A stretch of 64,000 nt of DNA. Source: Owenia fusiformis. Its lineage: Eukaryota > Annelida > Polychaeta > Sabellida > Oweniidae. A model generated the notes under the pieces. It was not told where the DNA came from. It searched no databases and worked only from the letters and a program-made list of their open reading frames with translations. Where the stretch lies: NCBI GenBank assembly GCA_903813345.2, contig CAIIXF020000006.1, forward strand, positions 312,001 through 376,000. Direction: 5' to 3'. Of the stretch, positions 11,701-26,700 are shown in pieces (within the stretch, counting starts at the first letter, position 1; each line of letters starts with the position of its first letter). Made by a program: the position numbers and the translations under genes.

Positions 11701-14700
11701 CAGATCTATACTGTACTACTATTTGATTAACAGTTGTCTATAATTATTAAATAATGGACATTGTTTGCTTCCTTAAATTGCATGTGTTTGCTAACTTCCA
11801 TGCAAATGAAAAAATACCATCTAAATATGTCAACCAGCACGTGTTCACTGCATTCACTTCTTAACTGCATGAAACAAACTTCCACATATCACCCATAAAC
11901 AAACTGACGCATTGAACATGACAATACCTTGTATTTTTGTAAGACAGAATGATGAGTAACCCTACCTTGAGCTCCAGACACTGAACTCAACAGATACGTA
12001 CGTGTGTCCCCATGGACGATCTACAATTATTTAATTTCGAGGCTTTATGTCCGTGTAATTAAATATTTGGTTAATACACATGAGATGAGTGGTTTATGTA
12101 ACTAACGGAAACTATGCATAATCTTCCTAACTGCAAAACAGTATAAAAAATGTGAAAACTGCTCCGGCACACGTTCACCAGTGACACTTTTCTACAATAG
12201 ATTGAAGAGATCATATGCATGTCAAAAGAAATTGAAATTCAAACTGCCAATCATGCCCCATTCTTTCAACATATTGTGTTGTTCTGCATTTGTAATTACA
12301 TGTTGAGTATTTTTCAATGGGAATCGAATGTACAGTGACTAAATCAATTTTGCTTCTTAGAAAAATTTCCACATCTCTTTATCTACGCATCTTATTATTG
12401 AAATGTGTTCCAAATATACAACAAAGCAAGATGCAACCATATACGTCAAATTGGCCATAATAAAACCACAAACATAGATTTTAAAATATTAGCAACAGAA
12501 TGTCAGTGGATAAAGTAACCTGCGCGCAGAGTCGAGTTATAAACTGAAGACGAAACTCTCTTTTTAGAAGTGAAGTCGAATGAATGCAAAAGATACATTT
12601 AAAGTATTTACAACACTACACTAGCTGTAGCAATTGTAGTAAATGCTTCACACTAGAAACAAGCATCTCATCGCTTATCACATCCAATTAAATGCTCATT
12701 AAACTGATTATGAAATTAAAAATCTGATTTAATGATGAAGAGGATATAATAACACAATAAATATTGAGCTTTCATACAGGTCCATAGCTATCAACGTTTT
12801 TCTTTGTATTTCGTTTCGTTATCTTGTACAAGTGATTTGGCAATCTGACCCTCCTATATCACTATATCATCCTCAATCAAACGGTCTGGTGGAAGAAATC
12901 ACTGTATTAAAGCCCAAGTCAGGAAGCTTAGGCAATTCATTACCAATTCCAATGAGTATTTTCTGATTTTATAATTTAATAATACTGACTAGTATGGTAT
13001 TAAAACACTGGTATAGCGATATTAAATTTTGACGCTCTGTGAATTCCATGGATTGTAGTTGTGTTGTCTAGGTGGTTGATGAAGGGGAGGTTATAGCACG
13101 TTGATCTACCCTAGTTATCCCCCGAGATCAGCTTTAATCAATCAGAACCGAAGCAACATAATTCACCACTTGATTCTATCAGATTTATACATATATCATC
13201 TCTGTGACACATTTGTTCTGAGAGAACTTGTGATGAGATGGTTCAGTTTCAATAAGCCATTCTGCTCACAGATCATCAATACCATCAGATTTAAAGGACA
13301 CAATATATTCAGCCATCTGAAAAACTCAAACAAGTGATATAAATCTCTGATAAAAGTTCTTGTTTTTTTATTTGCATCATATGAAAAAATCCCGCTGTGA
13401 GCTTTTGTTGATGATGTCATGTCCAGACTCTGGACTTGACCAAGGCTTAGTCATTGAGTGACCCTGGAGCCAAAGTAATGAGCAGATACTGGGTATGCTA
13501 ATATGTAAGACAAGCAGAGATTTAATGGATCTTAACCCCCGAGGCCCAGTCAAACCAGTCACGAGGGTTCAACTTTATTCCTTCCATTTACTCATCCGGG
13601 GCTTTTACCTGCCATTAGTTCGCCACATGTCGCCTATTATCGCCCATTGGGGAATCTAGAACATTTTACTTTCTCTTCTTAGTTAAAATATTGCTTCTTC
13701 TTGTTATAATACACAAAGGGGAAGATAAACTAGTCCAGTCAATCTCATGCATTTAAGTTTAATTTTCACTTGGGAATTGATAGGAAGAGAGAATATACAT
13801 CAAAGCCCATAAGCCCGTCAGTAATAAGTACTAAAACGTTCCTCTGAGTATAAGATATGAACTAATGTTCTCGGGTTAAAGACATTCACCCAATGTCGAG
13901 TCAGTGATGTCATACAAAAATGGTATACTTTCCAAGAACTGGCTAAAGAAAATCGATCGAGGTCTGTTAGGGTTACATTATGTTTGTAACTAATCATATT
14001 TCTGACGTATAAATCATATCAATTATAACTTATTCTTCGATGTAAACATTTCATTGTAATAAAACATTAATGTATTGTTACATTTCCCCCCTTGTAAAAA
14101 CATTCCCGTATACAAATCTATCACTCTCAACCCAGCACTCATTTAATAGTTGGATTTTTATAGTAGATGTACAATAGAATAAAATATTGCTTTATTGTTA
14201 GATTAATAGTCTGACGACTTAAAATAATTAATGATATATTTCTTTTGACCACTAAAAAGAATGGCAGTTGGAGGTAATTGTCAAAAAACCAGGTGCTATA
14301 TTTTATGTTTCTCTATTTGTGATGAAACTTAAATCAGTGGCAAAAAATCTTTGGATTTTCAAGCTGTATAGCTATGGGGGTTAATTGTTATGTGAATCTC
14401 TCGTGCTACAAATGCTTTTGTTTTATTGCCATTTTATGGCTCATGACAGTGGTTTACTGCACTGTGGAATCAGCACGTTTAAAATGACAACGATTAACCA
14501 TAGATAATTAGTGAAAGTCAAACGCATTGCTGTACACAAAATCATTAAGTATAGCACAACGCCATTTTTCACAAAAACAACAACATTCGCATGATTCGTA
14601 GAACACAAATTATACATGATTGTTAAGGCTAATTTTAATTGAAGTTCGTCTTAAGGTAATATACAGTATATATACATATCCAGAAAATTATGGATGGAGC

Positions 14701-17700
14701 ATATAACTAATGCCTTCGTCAGTGTATCAGTTTGACTTTAATAGTTGATTTTATTCATGCATGATATATATTTTAATTCATAAATAAGCATATATGATCA
14801 GAATATAGATACCAACCAGTTGCGTAGGCCTATTAAATAAGCTCCAGTGCCTAGCAAAGACACTTGGCATCCACGTGTGGCATCCTTGACAGTCACATAA
14901 AACCAAGAAACCAGAGAAGAAAAAACAAGCAAAGGTCCCACTTCAAAATATGTATGTTTAACTGTTAACTGAGAATGACCTTGTCTTATTACTATTTCTT
15001 TATTCACATATTATTGTTTATTATTTAAAATTAGAAAAATAAACCTAACATTATTGAATTTTATATGTACAGCCCGGCTGACATGTAATATGAATTGACA
15101 CATTGTCCATATCATAGTATTCACTGACACTCTTAGGGTTCAGTATGGTATGACACCATTGTATAGTCAGATCCCCTGGTAGATATTGTCAAAATTGAAG
15201 GCTAGGTAACTACTGTATGTCAGTGTATATACTAGTTGGGAAATCAAACTCCCATTCAGAGAGTCGTCAGTTAAGAGAATACCAGTCAGTTGACTATTCA
15301 ATCCATTCGGACTGAATAGATTTAGTTGTTCATTATCTTCCCTTGGCGAAATCCACGCCGTTGTGACTATCTAACGTAATGCCTCCTGAAAATTCAGCAA
15401 AGATGAAATGTATTTGTGAATAAATATTTTAACGTTTATTGTTGTTTTGTGATTGATTTTGACACATATATACTGATTATTTCGTAACATAATAGACGAT
15501 CTGATTTGTTTTGTAAAGGGTGCTGTTTTAATAATAATCGTGTCTGATGCACTGGTTATATTCCCATTATGTGTTAATTATATGTTGTCAAATTTATCAA
15601 TATTTACATGTAAAGTGGTTTAGTAATCTGTCTCTATGCTACAAGATCCACTAGATTGCAATTGAAAGTAAAATAAAGGATACCTGTTTCCACTGCCCTT
15701 CATATGCCTGGTATATGAGAATATTTATAGATAGTTCCAAGTAGCCTGTTTTTAATTCTGACAGGCAGTGGTAAGACAAGTTTCCTAAAATAAGTTGTTT
15801 TAATATTAAATATGATTGATATATACGTTCAGATTGTTTGATTGTTAAGTTTGACTTCAAATATCGTTATACCTTCTGAACAGTGCAACGGAACTATCGG
15901 TGAATAATAATATTCATACAGGAATGAAATGTGATAGTTCCGGTTATTCTTAGTTTAACTAAACTCATCAAAAAATCTGAAATTGTATTCATGAAATAAT
16001 ATTTTTCTTCCAGGTTTCATCCATCAACAGGGTCTTGCGCAACCTAGCCTCAGAAAATCAAAAGGTCCTTGGCCAAGGGAGTATGTACGATAAGCTTGGT
16101 CTTCTCAACGGACAAGTGTGGCCTAGACCCAACCCCTGGTACTCCACCCCTCAAGCTACTATGCCCGGCCTAGGGATGACACATTCTCCCTATGGACAGT
16201 CACACCAGATATCACCACCTATTCAGGATAAAAAAGGTATTCTATCACACACCTATTAATACTTTTGAAATTTGTGCGCGAAAAGAAAAACAAGCAGTAT
16301 AAATATAAAAAGCTAAAGTTTAGCAGTATAGAAAATTGAGGATATGACTTTTTTATTTACATCATTGATGCAAATATCAATTGAATACACAATTGTTGGT
16401 TCATTATATTCATATTATTAATTATTCACGTTTAGAACAAGAAGATGGGCATACTATTAATTTAGGATTCATTATGTTTAATTCTGATTGAAGTTTTCGA
16501 ACGTGAAGGCAAATATGCAGCATATGATGATGTATGCCTTTATAATTAATTTTAAAAATGATAATATTAACGCCGAGTTTATAATTACTTAGTTTAACAT
16601 TTTAACATTTGAGAGTCGTCTGTTTGTAATTTATAAAAAATTAATGTAAATAGTTCGGCATATTGATACTGTGGTCATTCAAGCATGGCGGAGTAATACA
16701 TGATTCAACCCCCAGTGATATTTACCCAACACTCATAATAATAAATTACAACTAACACTTTGTGTTTACATTTTCATTAATTACTATGAAAGTCAACAAA
16801 TCCTGTTTGAACTGTAATAAATTATAGTCAATTTAACTCTAGACACTTTGTCAACACGAAAAATCAAATGTTGGACAAACTACACTGCTCTTGCAACTAC
16901 TTTAACCATGATATAACATCTTTAATACATAGTTATATAAATGCAAATTTTATTTTAACTCATTTTCATTGATTTTATGATATAATATTACGAATTTGAT
17001 TACTGTCTAATATATCACGTTCTAAACTCGTACAAATAATACGTGATTTATTTGATTTTCAATTAGTATCTGTTTTATATAGCAGAATTATATTTTCATA
17101 ATATCTCAGTCGATGGATCGATGAAATTTGTAGAAAACTGTAGCTATGGTGATGTAGATGAATAGTTTAGGTATATTGCATCTGTTTCAGATGATACTAT
17201 ACATACTGTTGCAAACTTAAAGATGAAAGCTCTACTAATTTGGTTTTCGTGTAGGGAAGATGATTGTTCCGGACACTGCTTTTTACTCAATGAGCCGTAG
17301 CTATAATTGCTTCATCGGCTCTGGTTCAACTCAAATATTCATAAATTCTACCTACTCGGAAAGGGTACATGTAACCTCAATTGATATATCAATATTGTAA
17401 TTAGATGCTTATTGATGGTTAAGATAAAATCTTTTTTGAATTGTTAAAAATAAAAATGTCATTTTTTGATGAGTTTAATTAATATGGTTTACAACTGATT
17501 TTAATAAAGTATATAAACCAGTCATTATTGGTAAAAAGTCTTTTCAACGCTGAAATAATTAATTATACAGTTAAAATGACAAACTCTCTAGTATATGTGA
17601 TAAATATAAATAGTCGATCTTAGAAAAGTTAAGGATTGTTTTACAATCGTTCCTTTGTGACAATTTCTAGCTTTATGTCAAATATCTACGCTAATTAGAA

Positions 17701-20700
17701 TATATACGTTAGCATAATGGTGAAAGAAAATCATTGAAATATGTACATTGCCTAAGAATGGTTCAGAAGTTATACTTTCCTTCCCGTGATGTGGTTAGTG
17801 ATTCTGTTCGAATATATGTGGTTCTTTAACAAGATAATAAGCTGGTTTCATTCCCGATCGCTGGTGTATCATATTACTTCTTGTTAAAGGTAAAACTGTA
17901 CTTTTAAATTGAATCGCTAACCTGTCTTACAAAACCACCTATGTCATGAGTGCATTGACAACAAAACGTGGAGTATGTTTCTTTAATTTTCTTCAGGATC
18001 AGATTTCACTCTATCGTGAGGGTGATCTGGATTCTGTTTTTATAAATCATTTGAAAAAATAATATTGAAGCTATACACGCAAAATGAGATGCTGAGCACA
18101 GCGAGAATCTAACATTATGTCTTTTACCTGCCGGCATTGGATGAATAACGCTTTGAGAACTTATACAAAACAGTTTGGTGTTTTAAATATACAGCTTTCA
18201 ATCAACAACAATGTTTATAAATAAATGCGATCTCGTGAAATCTGAGGGGCGACAGTTTTAATTAAATTGGTATAATAGGCACTGAAAGTGATAATGTATA
18301 AACATCGATAAATTGAACAAAAAACACTGAGCCGGGGGCTGACTTGAAGCCTACCAGAGGCATCACTTTTAGAAAATGCATTTGTGTAATGTATCCGATA
18401 AAACCAACATAGCAGTAAAACAATGAGTTCAAATGATCGTTGAGGTTGCAATGAATCTACTATTCGAATCTTGGTTATTATATTTTTTACTTCCCATTAG
18501 ATTCTTTTTAAAATTCTTCAGCAGCTTATTAACTACTCAACATCTTAATAAAAAGTGACAAATTTGGGATATTGCGTGTCGCAGTTATCTTTATGTATCT
18601 TAGTCGGTGTCTTTGATCCTACTTTAATATACCTGAGTTTTTCATTAGAGGAAGAATTGGAACAAAATATTAATGCCTCTGGCCTGAGTCTGTGGATTCA
18701 TGTGCAGTCCTAGTGTAGACTTTGAAAATATTGTCGGCGTAAACAGACAATTTTATGACATCACCGACTTTTTATATGCATACGCGAGAAAAAATAGTTC
18801 AGTAAAATAGTGTTTCCTTGGTAGACGTATGTTTTTGAATCGTTTTTGTTATCTTAGTTTGAGCTTCGTGTGAACCTATCACCTAGACATATGGAGAACT
18901 CCATTCTATGTATCTGTTCAGTACTGACTGGTTTGTTTGTTAGTTTTTTTATGTTGACTATACGTATTAAAATGGGTCTTCTTTCTTATTCTAATTGCAT
19001 GTATTCTTGTAGAGGCGACATCGTTCTGACTAACTTAAGAGTGTCATTTCTAAGCCACTTTAAGAAAACTATAGAAACTGGTTATTATTAAACATATACT
19101 ATTTTGTGGGGTTCTAAGTTATTATTAAAATTTGAAAACCCTAGTGTTTGTGTTATGATAGGGTTGGCTATGATATCTCTACGGCCTTCCCGATCTTGAG
19201 TCTCAATGAGTCTTTGAAAGCACAAATAAAGGGGTCATCAGTGATATTTTATGAACATTATAAATTCATAAACGTAATTATAATCGAGCTTGTAAGTTGA
19301 CTGAAGAATGAAAACCCATGTTGCTATCGACCACACTTCAATACAACCCCATTCTTTTATTCCAAACAAAACTCAACCACTTTTGGAAAGGCGTTTTCAA
19401 TTAGATATTTTCTTTATTGAATTTGATGATTTCCAAATCGGCTACCTATTATATTAAGACGACTGCAAGTCTGGCCTATGAAAAGCCTCTCGATTTAATC
19501 CAAAAGTATATAAATATATCCTTAATACGGCTGCTTGACTCTAGTCTTATTTTAGATTTATGAATCGAGTTTTCAACAAATTCTGTTTTTCTTTAGAATA
19601 CAGCAAGGGTTAGCTCCCTCTCAATGCTGTAATGTTTTTTCTAAAACTTTATTAAGGTAAGTTAGTTATCGTGACAATTGTCCAACAAAGCTTTAATACC
19701 TCTCTTGGTGGTGAACTATTTTCTTTACGTAATCGCGCAGAAACTGAACAAATTGGTCGTATAGGGATGAAAAGATCACTAAACACAGACGATAATATTT
19801 ACAGAAGGTTGGCTCCATAAATACTATATTACTAAAATTCTAAAGCTAAATAACAAAATGTGTGGTATACTATTGCTATCAAAGGTTTCATGAAAAATAT
19901 TTGGTATTAATATTCAGGCCACATTATCTATTTCAAAATTGATTTAATTTGTTGCTCCCTGTTTTCTCATTTTCTGCTTAAACTTTTTAATTTCTAATTC
20001 GTTTTAAGAATAGATTGTATCCCAAGTTGACGTTTTATGACTTGGCCGTGCCTTCCTAATCCAAATACGACTTAGGCCAAAGAATTTCAAGATTTGGATT
20101 AGCATTATGCAATTTTCTCCCTTGTTAAGCAGTTAAGTGCCTAAATGCTATTTTCTTTTCAATTTTTATAAAATGTTTACACTGTTTATAAGATTTAGCA
20201 CTGTCAAAGTGGGAAAAAAGTTAAAACATGGCGCGTTGAAGTGCTTATGTTGAGACAGTGTTCAGTTAGCCTGAAAACAGAACCAAACTTCTGTTTCTAT
20301 TATGAAACCCAATATGCAACTTAAATTTTGTCCTGTCAAAATAAAGTTACTATGCCAGTGCGTATATTCATTAATATATATAATATTTCCATACTAGGTC
20401 TAATCACCCAGGGCAATTTTTGACATGATCGTGATTGAAAACATTAAAATCGAATATATTTGATTTAATTCATAATATACATATAGTCTGTCCCGTTGGT
20501 CAAAATGTGTACATATTTGCACTTATCCAGACGTCTCACAGCACTTTTTGACGCATCCCTTACCATGTGGTAATAAAGCGGAAGTGATTGGGCCATGTGA
20601 TACAAATCCTTGTTTAGTATATTTCTTAATTGGTTTAATGACTAGAAAATCCAAATAGTACTTGTTTACTATTTGCTTCTTTTAGGTTTGATTGAATCTA

Positions 20701-23700
20701 GTGATTATCATCACAGATTACATGTTCAAACAGTTTAGGGGATGGGTAAATGCTAATCCGACTTCCATTTTATACCTTACCTCTATCATTTATTCAAACA
20801 ACACCTATAATTATCTCCAAACCTTGGACATAATTTCGTTGTGTAACGAACCATTTTGCTAAGATCTGGAGCGGTCCCAAGTTTCGATCAATTTTCTCAA
20901 TCAAATATTTTCTAGTTGTGTGTACGCCAAAAACACTCGGCCGTTTTGGCCATTTAAAAAAGTTTTGTATACTTTATTTTCCACTCATAAATGTAGAAAA
21001 AATCAGTTTACGCCAGCTGTTTCAGGTTCTGTTCTTTGTATACTTAAATTAGTTGGTTTGAAAAGAAACCTCCATATTGTGGCTAATATCCTGGAAAAGG
21101 TAAGGAATGGATAGTTGGGGTATGTTACATATTCCCATAGCATGCGATTAGCTGGGTTGTTTCTCGATTCATTGCCCTACACTGCACATTGCGGATGAAT
21201 TTGCCGTTGTCCATCACAGCTTCTTTTCCTAAGGCGGGTAAAACAAAACCATCCGCACCTTATCATAAAATCCCTAGTAGTTATTCACACATTTAATTAA
21301 CTGCCCCATAATTTCTACTGTCGACGGAATGTTTTCAAATCGACATGGGTTCAGTTTCATATCCTTTGCTTCATTTATCAGTATTGGCCTTTGGTGGTGA
21401 ATACTCAGTAATTAGTATTTTCTATTGAGTTTGGCTGAAGATCTTTGTTTTTCCAACAATAAATTAAATATCTTTGAAGATCCCGACCTTTCTATTGCAG
21501 ATAGTGCTACTGACAGCATCATACAAATTGGAAGACATTCAGAACCTCTCGACTTGGTCCGGGTCAAATCAATATAATTTCGTATGATTATTTAAAAATT
21601 AGTGGAATTGATTGAAAAAGTCCTTAAGGCTAATTTGAGGATCATTATTTTGTCTCCTGCAAATAGAATCATAATTTGATTCTCTTTGAAGCTAGAATTT
21701 CTGCCTCCAGATAGGCATTGGTTAGAGAAAGTTTAGGGACTTTCATTTGATTAAGCAACTGCTGTATGAATGTTGAGCATGTGATATTCCTTCAAAGATA
21801 ACTTGAAATAGTTCAGCTTCTATTATGATTTTCACATCCGGTCAAGTCCGTCTGCTTGTTATATTCCTCCGCCATCTGGAACTATTTTTTGATATTGATA
21901 ACTGGACCTAACAAATCTTCAAAGAGTTTAATATAGCTAGAAACTATAATTATAGAAGTTATTGGATTGGAGTTGACCTCGAGACAAACTTCTGGTGTGG
22001 TGGGATCATTATAAAATCCTTGATTAGGATTCATGGGAAAAGTATGATTGAGTAACCGCAGCGTTTGCTGAGTGAGAGGCGAAGATTTGCGGATAAGTAC
22101 TCCGACATTCATTCGTGCGTGTGCAGCCCAATTCGACGGAAAATTAGATTCTTGAAAAAGCGCAAAATAAACTCCGATTTTCCATCATCCATACAAAGCC
22201 ACTGATATACGTTTCATATAGAAATATAAGTTTCTGCTAATGTCACTTCGATTTTATTAGTGTCTTCTTTTTGTCTCTTCCATTGCAATTATTAAAGCTT
22301 CATTAGTGTCCATTAGCATTCATTAAAACTATCATTAATTCTTAGTTAAAATAAATACAAATTAAAACAACTAGTTAGTGTATATAATTAATTTATACAT
22401 ATATAATAATGCGACAGTTCAAGAATTTTCTGGATGCATGATCTTTTCGCTCGTGTTTTAAATGGCATCCTCACGGAAAATTAGCCACATCTATTTTCAT
22501 ACTACTGCGTTCTGATGCAGCTTCTCCTACCAAAGTACCATACGACAGTGCGTCTCGTGGTTTAAACAATTAACTTATTGAACAATCGATTACAAGACAA
22601 TATCGAGGCATTTCACCTGTTTAAATGTTAAAACACCGTGAAATCGCTGCAGCTACGTCTTCAGTACCATTCAAGATGTTCTTCATTCGACCATGAAATA
22701 CATCCACGGATCACACTTAAATGAGTGTCTAATTAACTGAATTTAGCAGAAAAATACAAGACCTGCTAATGAAGGCAATATATACACACGTCTTTCAATC
22801 AAATTATCCAGTGCTCCGTTTAAATAGAAGGAACGTTAATCGGTTATCAATATTAAATCTTGGTAAATTTCATCTGTAAATAACGCAAACGTTTATAGGT
22901 TGTTTTGCATTGAAACATAAAAAAAATAATTTGAAAATTATGTTAACAAATATCCATTGAAATAAATTAATTAAAACTATATCTAAATTATAAGGTTATT
23001 AATTCAATTTGTTAATTAAATAACATTTGGACCAACACGTTAAAAAGCATCAAAAAGTGAATCTTTTTTAATTGCTTTAGTCAGTTATTTATCTTGTTAA
23101 ACATGATATTTATTTGTTAAAATGGTTGTTACATTTAACAATTGGTTAACTAGCCTAATCTTGACTAAACAAAGCACTACAAATGTTTGGATTCAAGTTT
23201 ATATCCATAAGATACAAATATCGTCAAGTAGCAAGTGTTTAGACAACGTGACTTTCCATCAGTTAGCTTCATTTCGTCCCGATACAGGGCGATGATGACA
23301 CATTCTGCATTTAAATTCTATATGCCTAACCCAAGGAGGATTGGCTCCCAGAGTGCAACATCGATATTCTGTCCCATATATGGGCATGTCGTGCTACAAA
23401 ATTTGAATTCCAACAGCCGCCATTTTGTTCACTTCAACATTTGAATCGTAAATTTTGGTCTTATTTCCTGACGAAAAATTCCAAAACTCACAGGAAATGA
23501 TTGAGATATTGGTTCGAATCTTTTAAACTGTTTATTTTGAATTTATAATCGGTTATAATTTCAGAAAATAACGACATCTCGGCGTTTTCATTGTTGGAAA
23601 ATATCGACTTCGATTCTGGGAGCCAATCCTCCTTGTGCCTAACCAGTGGTGTGTAGTGTGTACCCCTTCTAATAGTTCTACTGGTCTCGTTTGACGTCTA

Positions 23701-26700
23701 TGTCAAAACTCAGACTATTTTGAAAACAATTTCATTTCAAAATGCAACGTTTTAAAAATCAATTTAAGTGTCTGACAGTTTTTGGTGTGCAAAGACTTCC
23801 TAATTATTTGAAAATTCATTTGCATTTATGAAATGCTCAATACGATAGATGTTTTATACTTTTGTGAATTAACAGTTCCGGTCCTCGTACCATACGCACA
23901 AAAATGATATTTTTGATGTCGTGTTTCAAATTAGAAGCAAACCCTCCTATAGCACTATAACAGTACACCCTGCGTCAAGTTTACAAGCGTTTGATTATTC
24001 CTTTATGCGATCATAACAAAACAATAACCAAAAACAAATGCATCATACTTAATATCTCATTAAACATTCACTATGTCAGGTACTGTTGAATATACGTTCA
24101 ATGTGAGGTAGGATAGAATAGAATAACATCACTTTATCATGTTTCAACATTGAAGTACAATTTTTAAACATTTCAATCCCATTTGTTTTTTATGCTTATG
24201 TATTTGTCCATTTCGTAGTAATTTTGATCAAATATATCTTATGTATAAACAGACAAAATAATCGTACCAAGTGAAATTGCAATAAAAACATTGCGTTTCA
24301 TATTGTTTTATGAACCTTTTGCGTTTCTTGATTCAGGTTTTCAGAAGTTGTCTTTTCTTTTCTGAAAGTATATAAGCGTTACAATATGTTAACATTGCTT
24401 ATTAGACCTTGTGTATTTTTTTGTAAATAGTTGCTTTAAAGTTGTGTATGTATTTATTTACGATGTACTAGTTAATGATGAATTGCTCAATGCGTATTAC
24501 TTACCGATTTATTACACTATGATGTTTTACTTGACAATGTAATACTTAATTTCCTTACTATGTTTTACAATTGTGTGTTGCAGAAGGCATTCTAGAAAAC
24601 ACAAGCGCTGAGAGTCCCGGCAGTCACACTGGAGGAGAAAGCGCCAATGGGGAACAAGATGACCAAATGAGAATAAGACTGAAACGAAAACTTCAAAGAA
24701 ACCGTACTTCATTCACAAATGCTCAAATTGAGGCTTTAGAAAAAGGTTAGTATTTTGGTCATTGTTTTTGTCTTAATACCACATGGTTTGAAATAGTACG
24801 TAGTTTGTATGGCGACAGTGAGATTATAATGGTAATACATCAGTGAGGAATAGCACCAAATGTGCATGTTTCAAATGATGAATTAAACATATGTTTTGAT
24901 GATATTTTGTAGAGTTTGAAAGGACTCACTATCCTGATGTGTTTGCACGTGAACGTCTTGCACAGAAAATAGATCTCCCAGAGGCCAGGATTCAGGTGTG
25001 GTTTTCCAACAGACGAGCGAAATGGCGACGGGAGGAAAAACTACGCAATCAGCGTCGCGATGTTCCACCCAATGGCATGAACATGAACGCTATGAATCGT
25101 ATGCCAATCAACAGTAGTTTCCCCAATAGCATGTACCCCACTATACATCAACCAATAGCGACTATGACAGAAACATACAGGTATGCTACATTAAAAATAT
25201 TTGAGGAATATGTGAAAAACTTTTGAAAAGAATATCCATATAAAAGAATATGGATAACCATATATCAATCAACAAATGAAATATGTAAGCTGTACATTTC
25301 CTTGGGATTAACTATAGTATATTTAGGGTAATGGATAAAAATAATGTCGCAATTATGTATACTATACTGTATCCATTACTATGAGCAAATATTTGCTTGG
25401 TTTATCAATTACTGTATTAGAATAATTACTTGTTATATCATTTACTATAGGCGAATTATTACTTGTTATATCCATTACTGTAAATAAATATTTACTTGGT
25501 ATATCCATTACTGAAGGTGAATATTTGCTTGGCATATCCATTACTTAATAGGGAATAATTAATACATGTGTAACAGTGGATTGGATTGTGACTAATATCT
25601 TTTTTAATTTCAGCTCAATGCCCCAGATGCCAAGCTATAGTTTGTCTAACAATTTAGGTCAACCCAACCCAGCCTGTTTACAGTCCTCAAACACCTCATC
25701 ATATTCCTGCATGCTGCCTGGAATGACAGGTAGGTCGCCATTAACTTTATCATCATTATCATTAATCGTTGTGTCTGTGTTATTAATCATTATTATGGCA
25801 GTAACAGAATATGTCACGAGCCTCTGTGTTTCGTTAATTACTTTTGTTGAATATCTTTGCATGAGATTCTCACCTAGTATACGTAGAAAAATGAATTATT
25901 TTATTATATCATGAACTCTATAATGTAATATTTATATGTGAGTGTTGTTAAAAACAAGTTGTTACAAAATCACATCCTAAGTGTGACTTTTGTTTATATT
26001 TCAGATTATGTTTCAGGATCCGCTAGAAGTTATGACCCCCTCTCACTCACCAGTTATTCCCGACCCTCATGCAACCCTGCGGCAACAATGCAGTCACATA
26101 TGAGCAACCCAGTTGCAAACGGATCCTCCACAGGTTCGCATTTCTACTACTGATTGCTGAGTGCGCACCATTCTATTCTCTCAGGTAGCCACTGCTTTTA
26201 ACACTCCTTCTACACGATTTTTGGGTCCTTTATAGTTTAACTCTCTAGGATGATTTGTTGGTCCTTCATATTGTAACACTCCCAAATTGACATATGCACA
26301 TTTCATATTAGAACGCATTCCTGGAAACGTTTGAACCTCTCATATAACACTCTTAAACGACGTATCTGGCTTTTATAGTTTGACTTATTTTTAGAAATAA
26401 ACCTTCTACAAAAACAATGTTTGTTTACACCTTCCAGACTTTTTGCACACCTTGCTTTTTCTTGGTTTAACTCCATCTCCCACTTTAAGTAAATCTTTGT
26501 TTCTTATTAACATTACTTTCAAACATACGAAAACCTTTCATATATTAACATTTTGAAAGTTCAACATGCATTTGAACACACTGACTAACATATGTGTACC
26601 AAACACTGTGTGGTCCTTTCATATTACTAACAAACTTTCAAAACTTTCCTCACCATTTTTGCAGTTCGACATGGTTCTCTTTTATTTATTCTATGAGAGA

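Larger units (their letters stand above)
7394..16013 (+). other. Pax6: Pax6 intron 2 (8.6 kb)
   Basis: A strong GTAAGT start and a TTCTTCCAG end. It contains a possible decayed coding copy at about 10,637-11,469 and a retrotransposon integrase scrap near 12,841-12,925. The rest is unannotated AT-rich sequence that may hold enhancers. No alternative paired-domain exon (5a type) was recognised. Confidence 0.7.

Noticed and set aside
23505-23525. GGTTCGAATC, a tRNA B-box-like motif
   Set aside because: No A box at the right distance and no cloverleaf; it lies inside the MITE. Not a tRNA or SINE.
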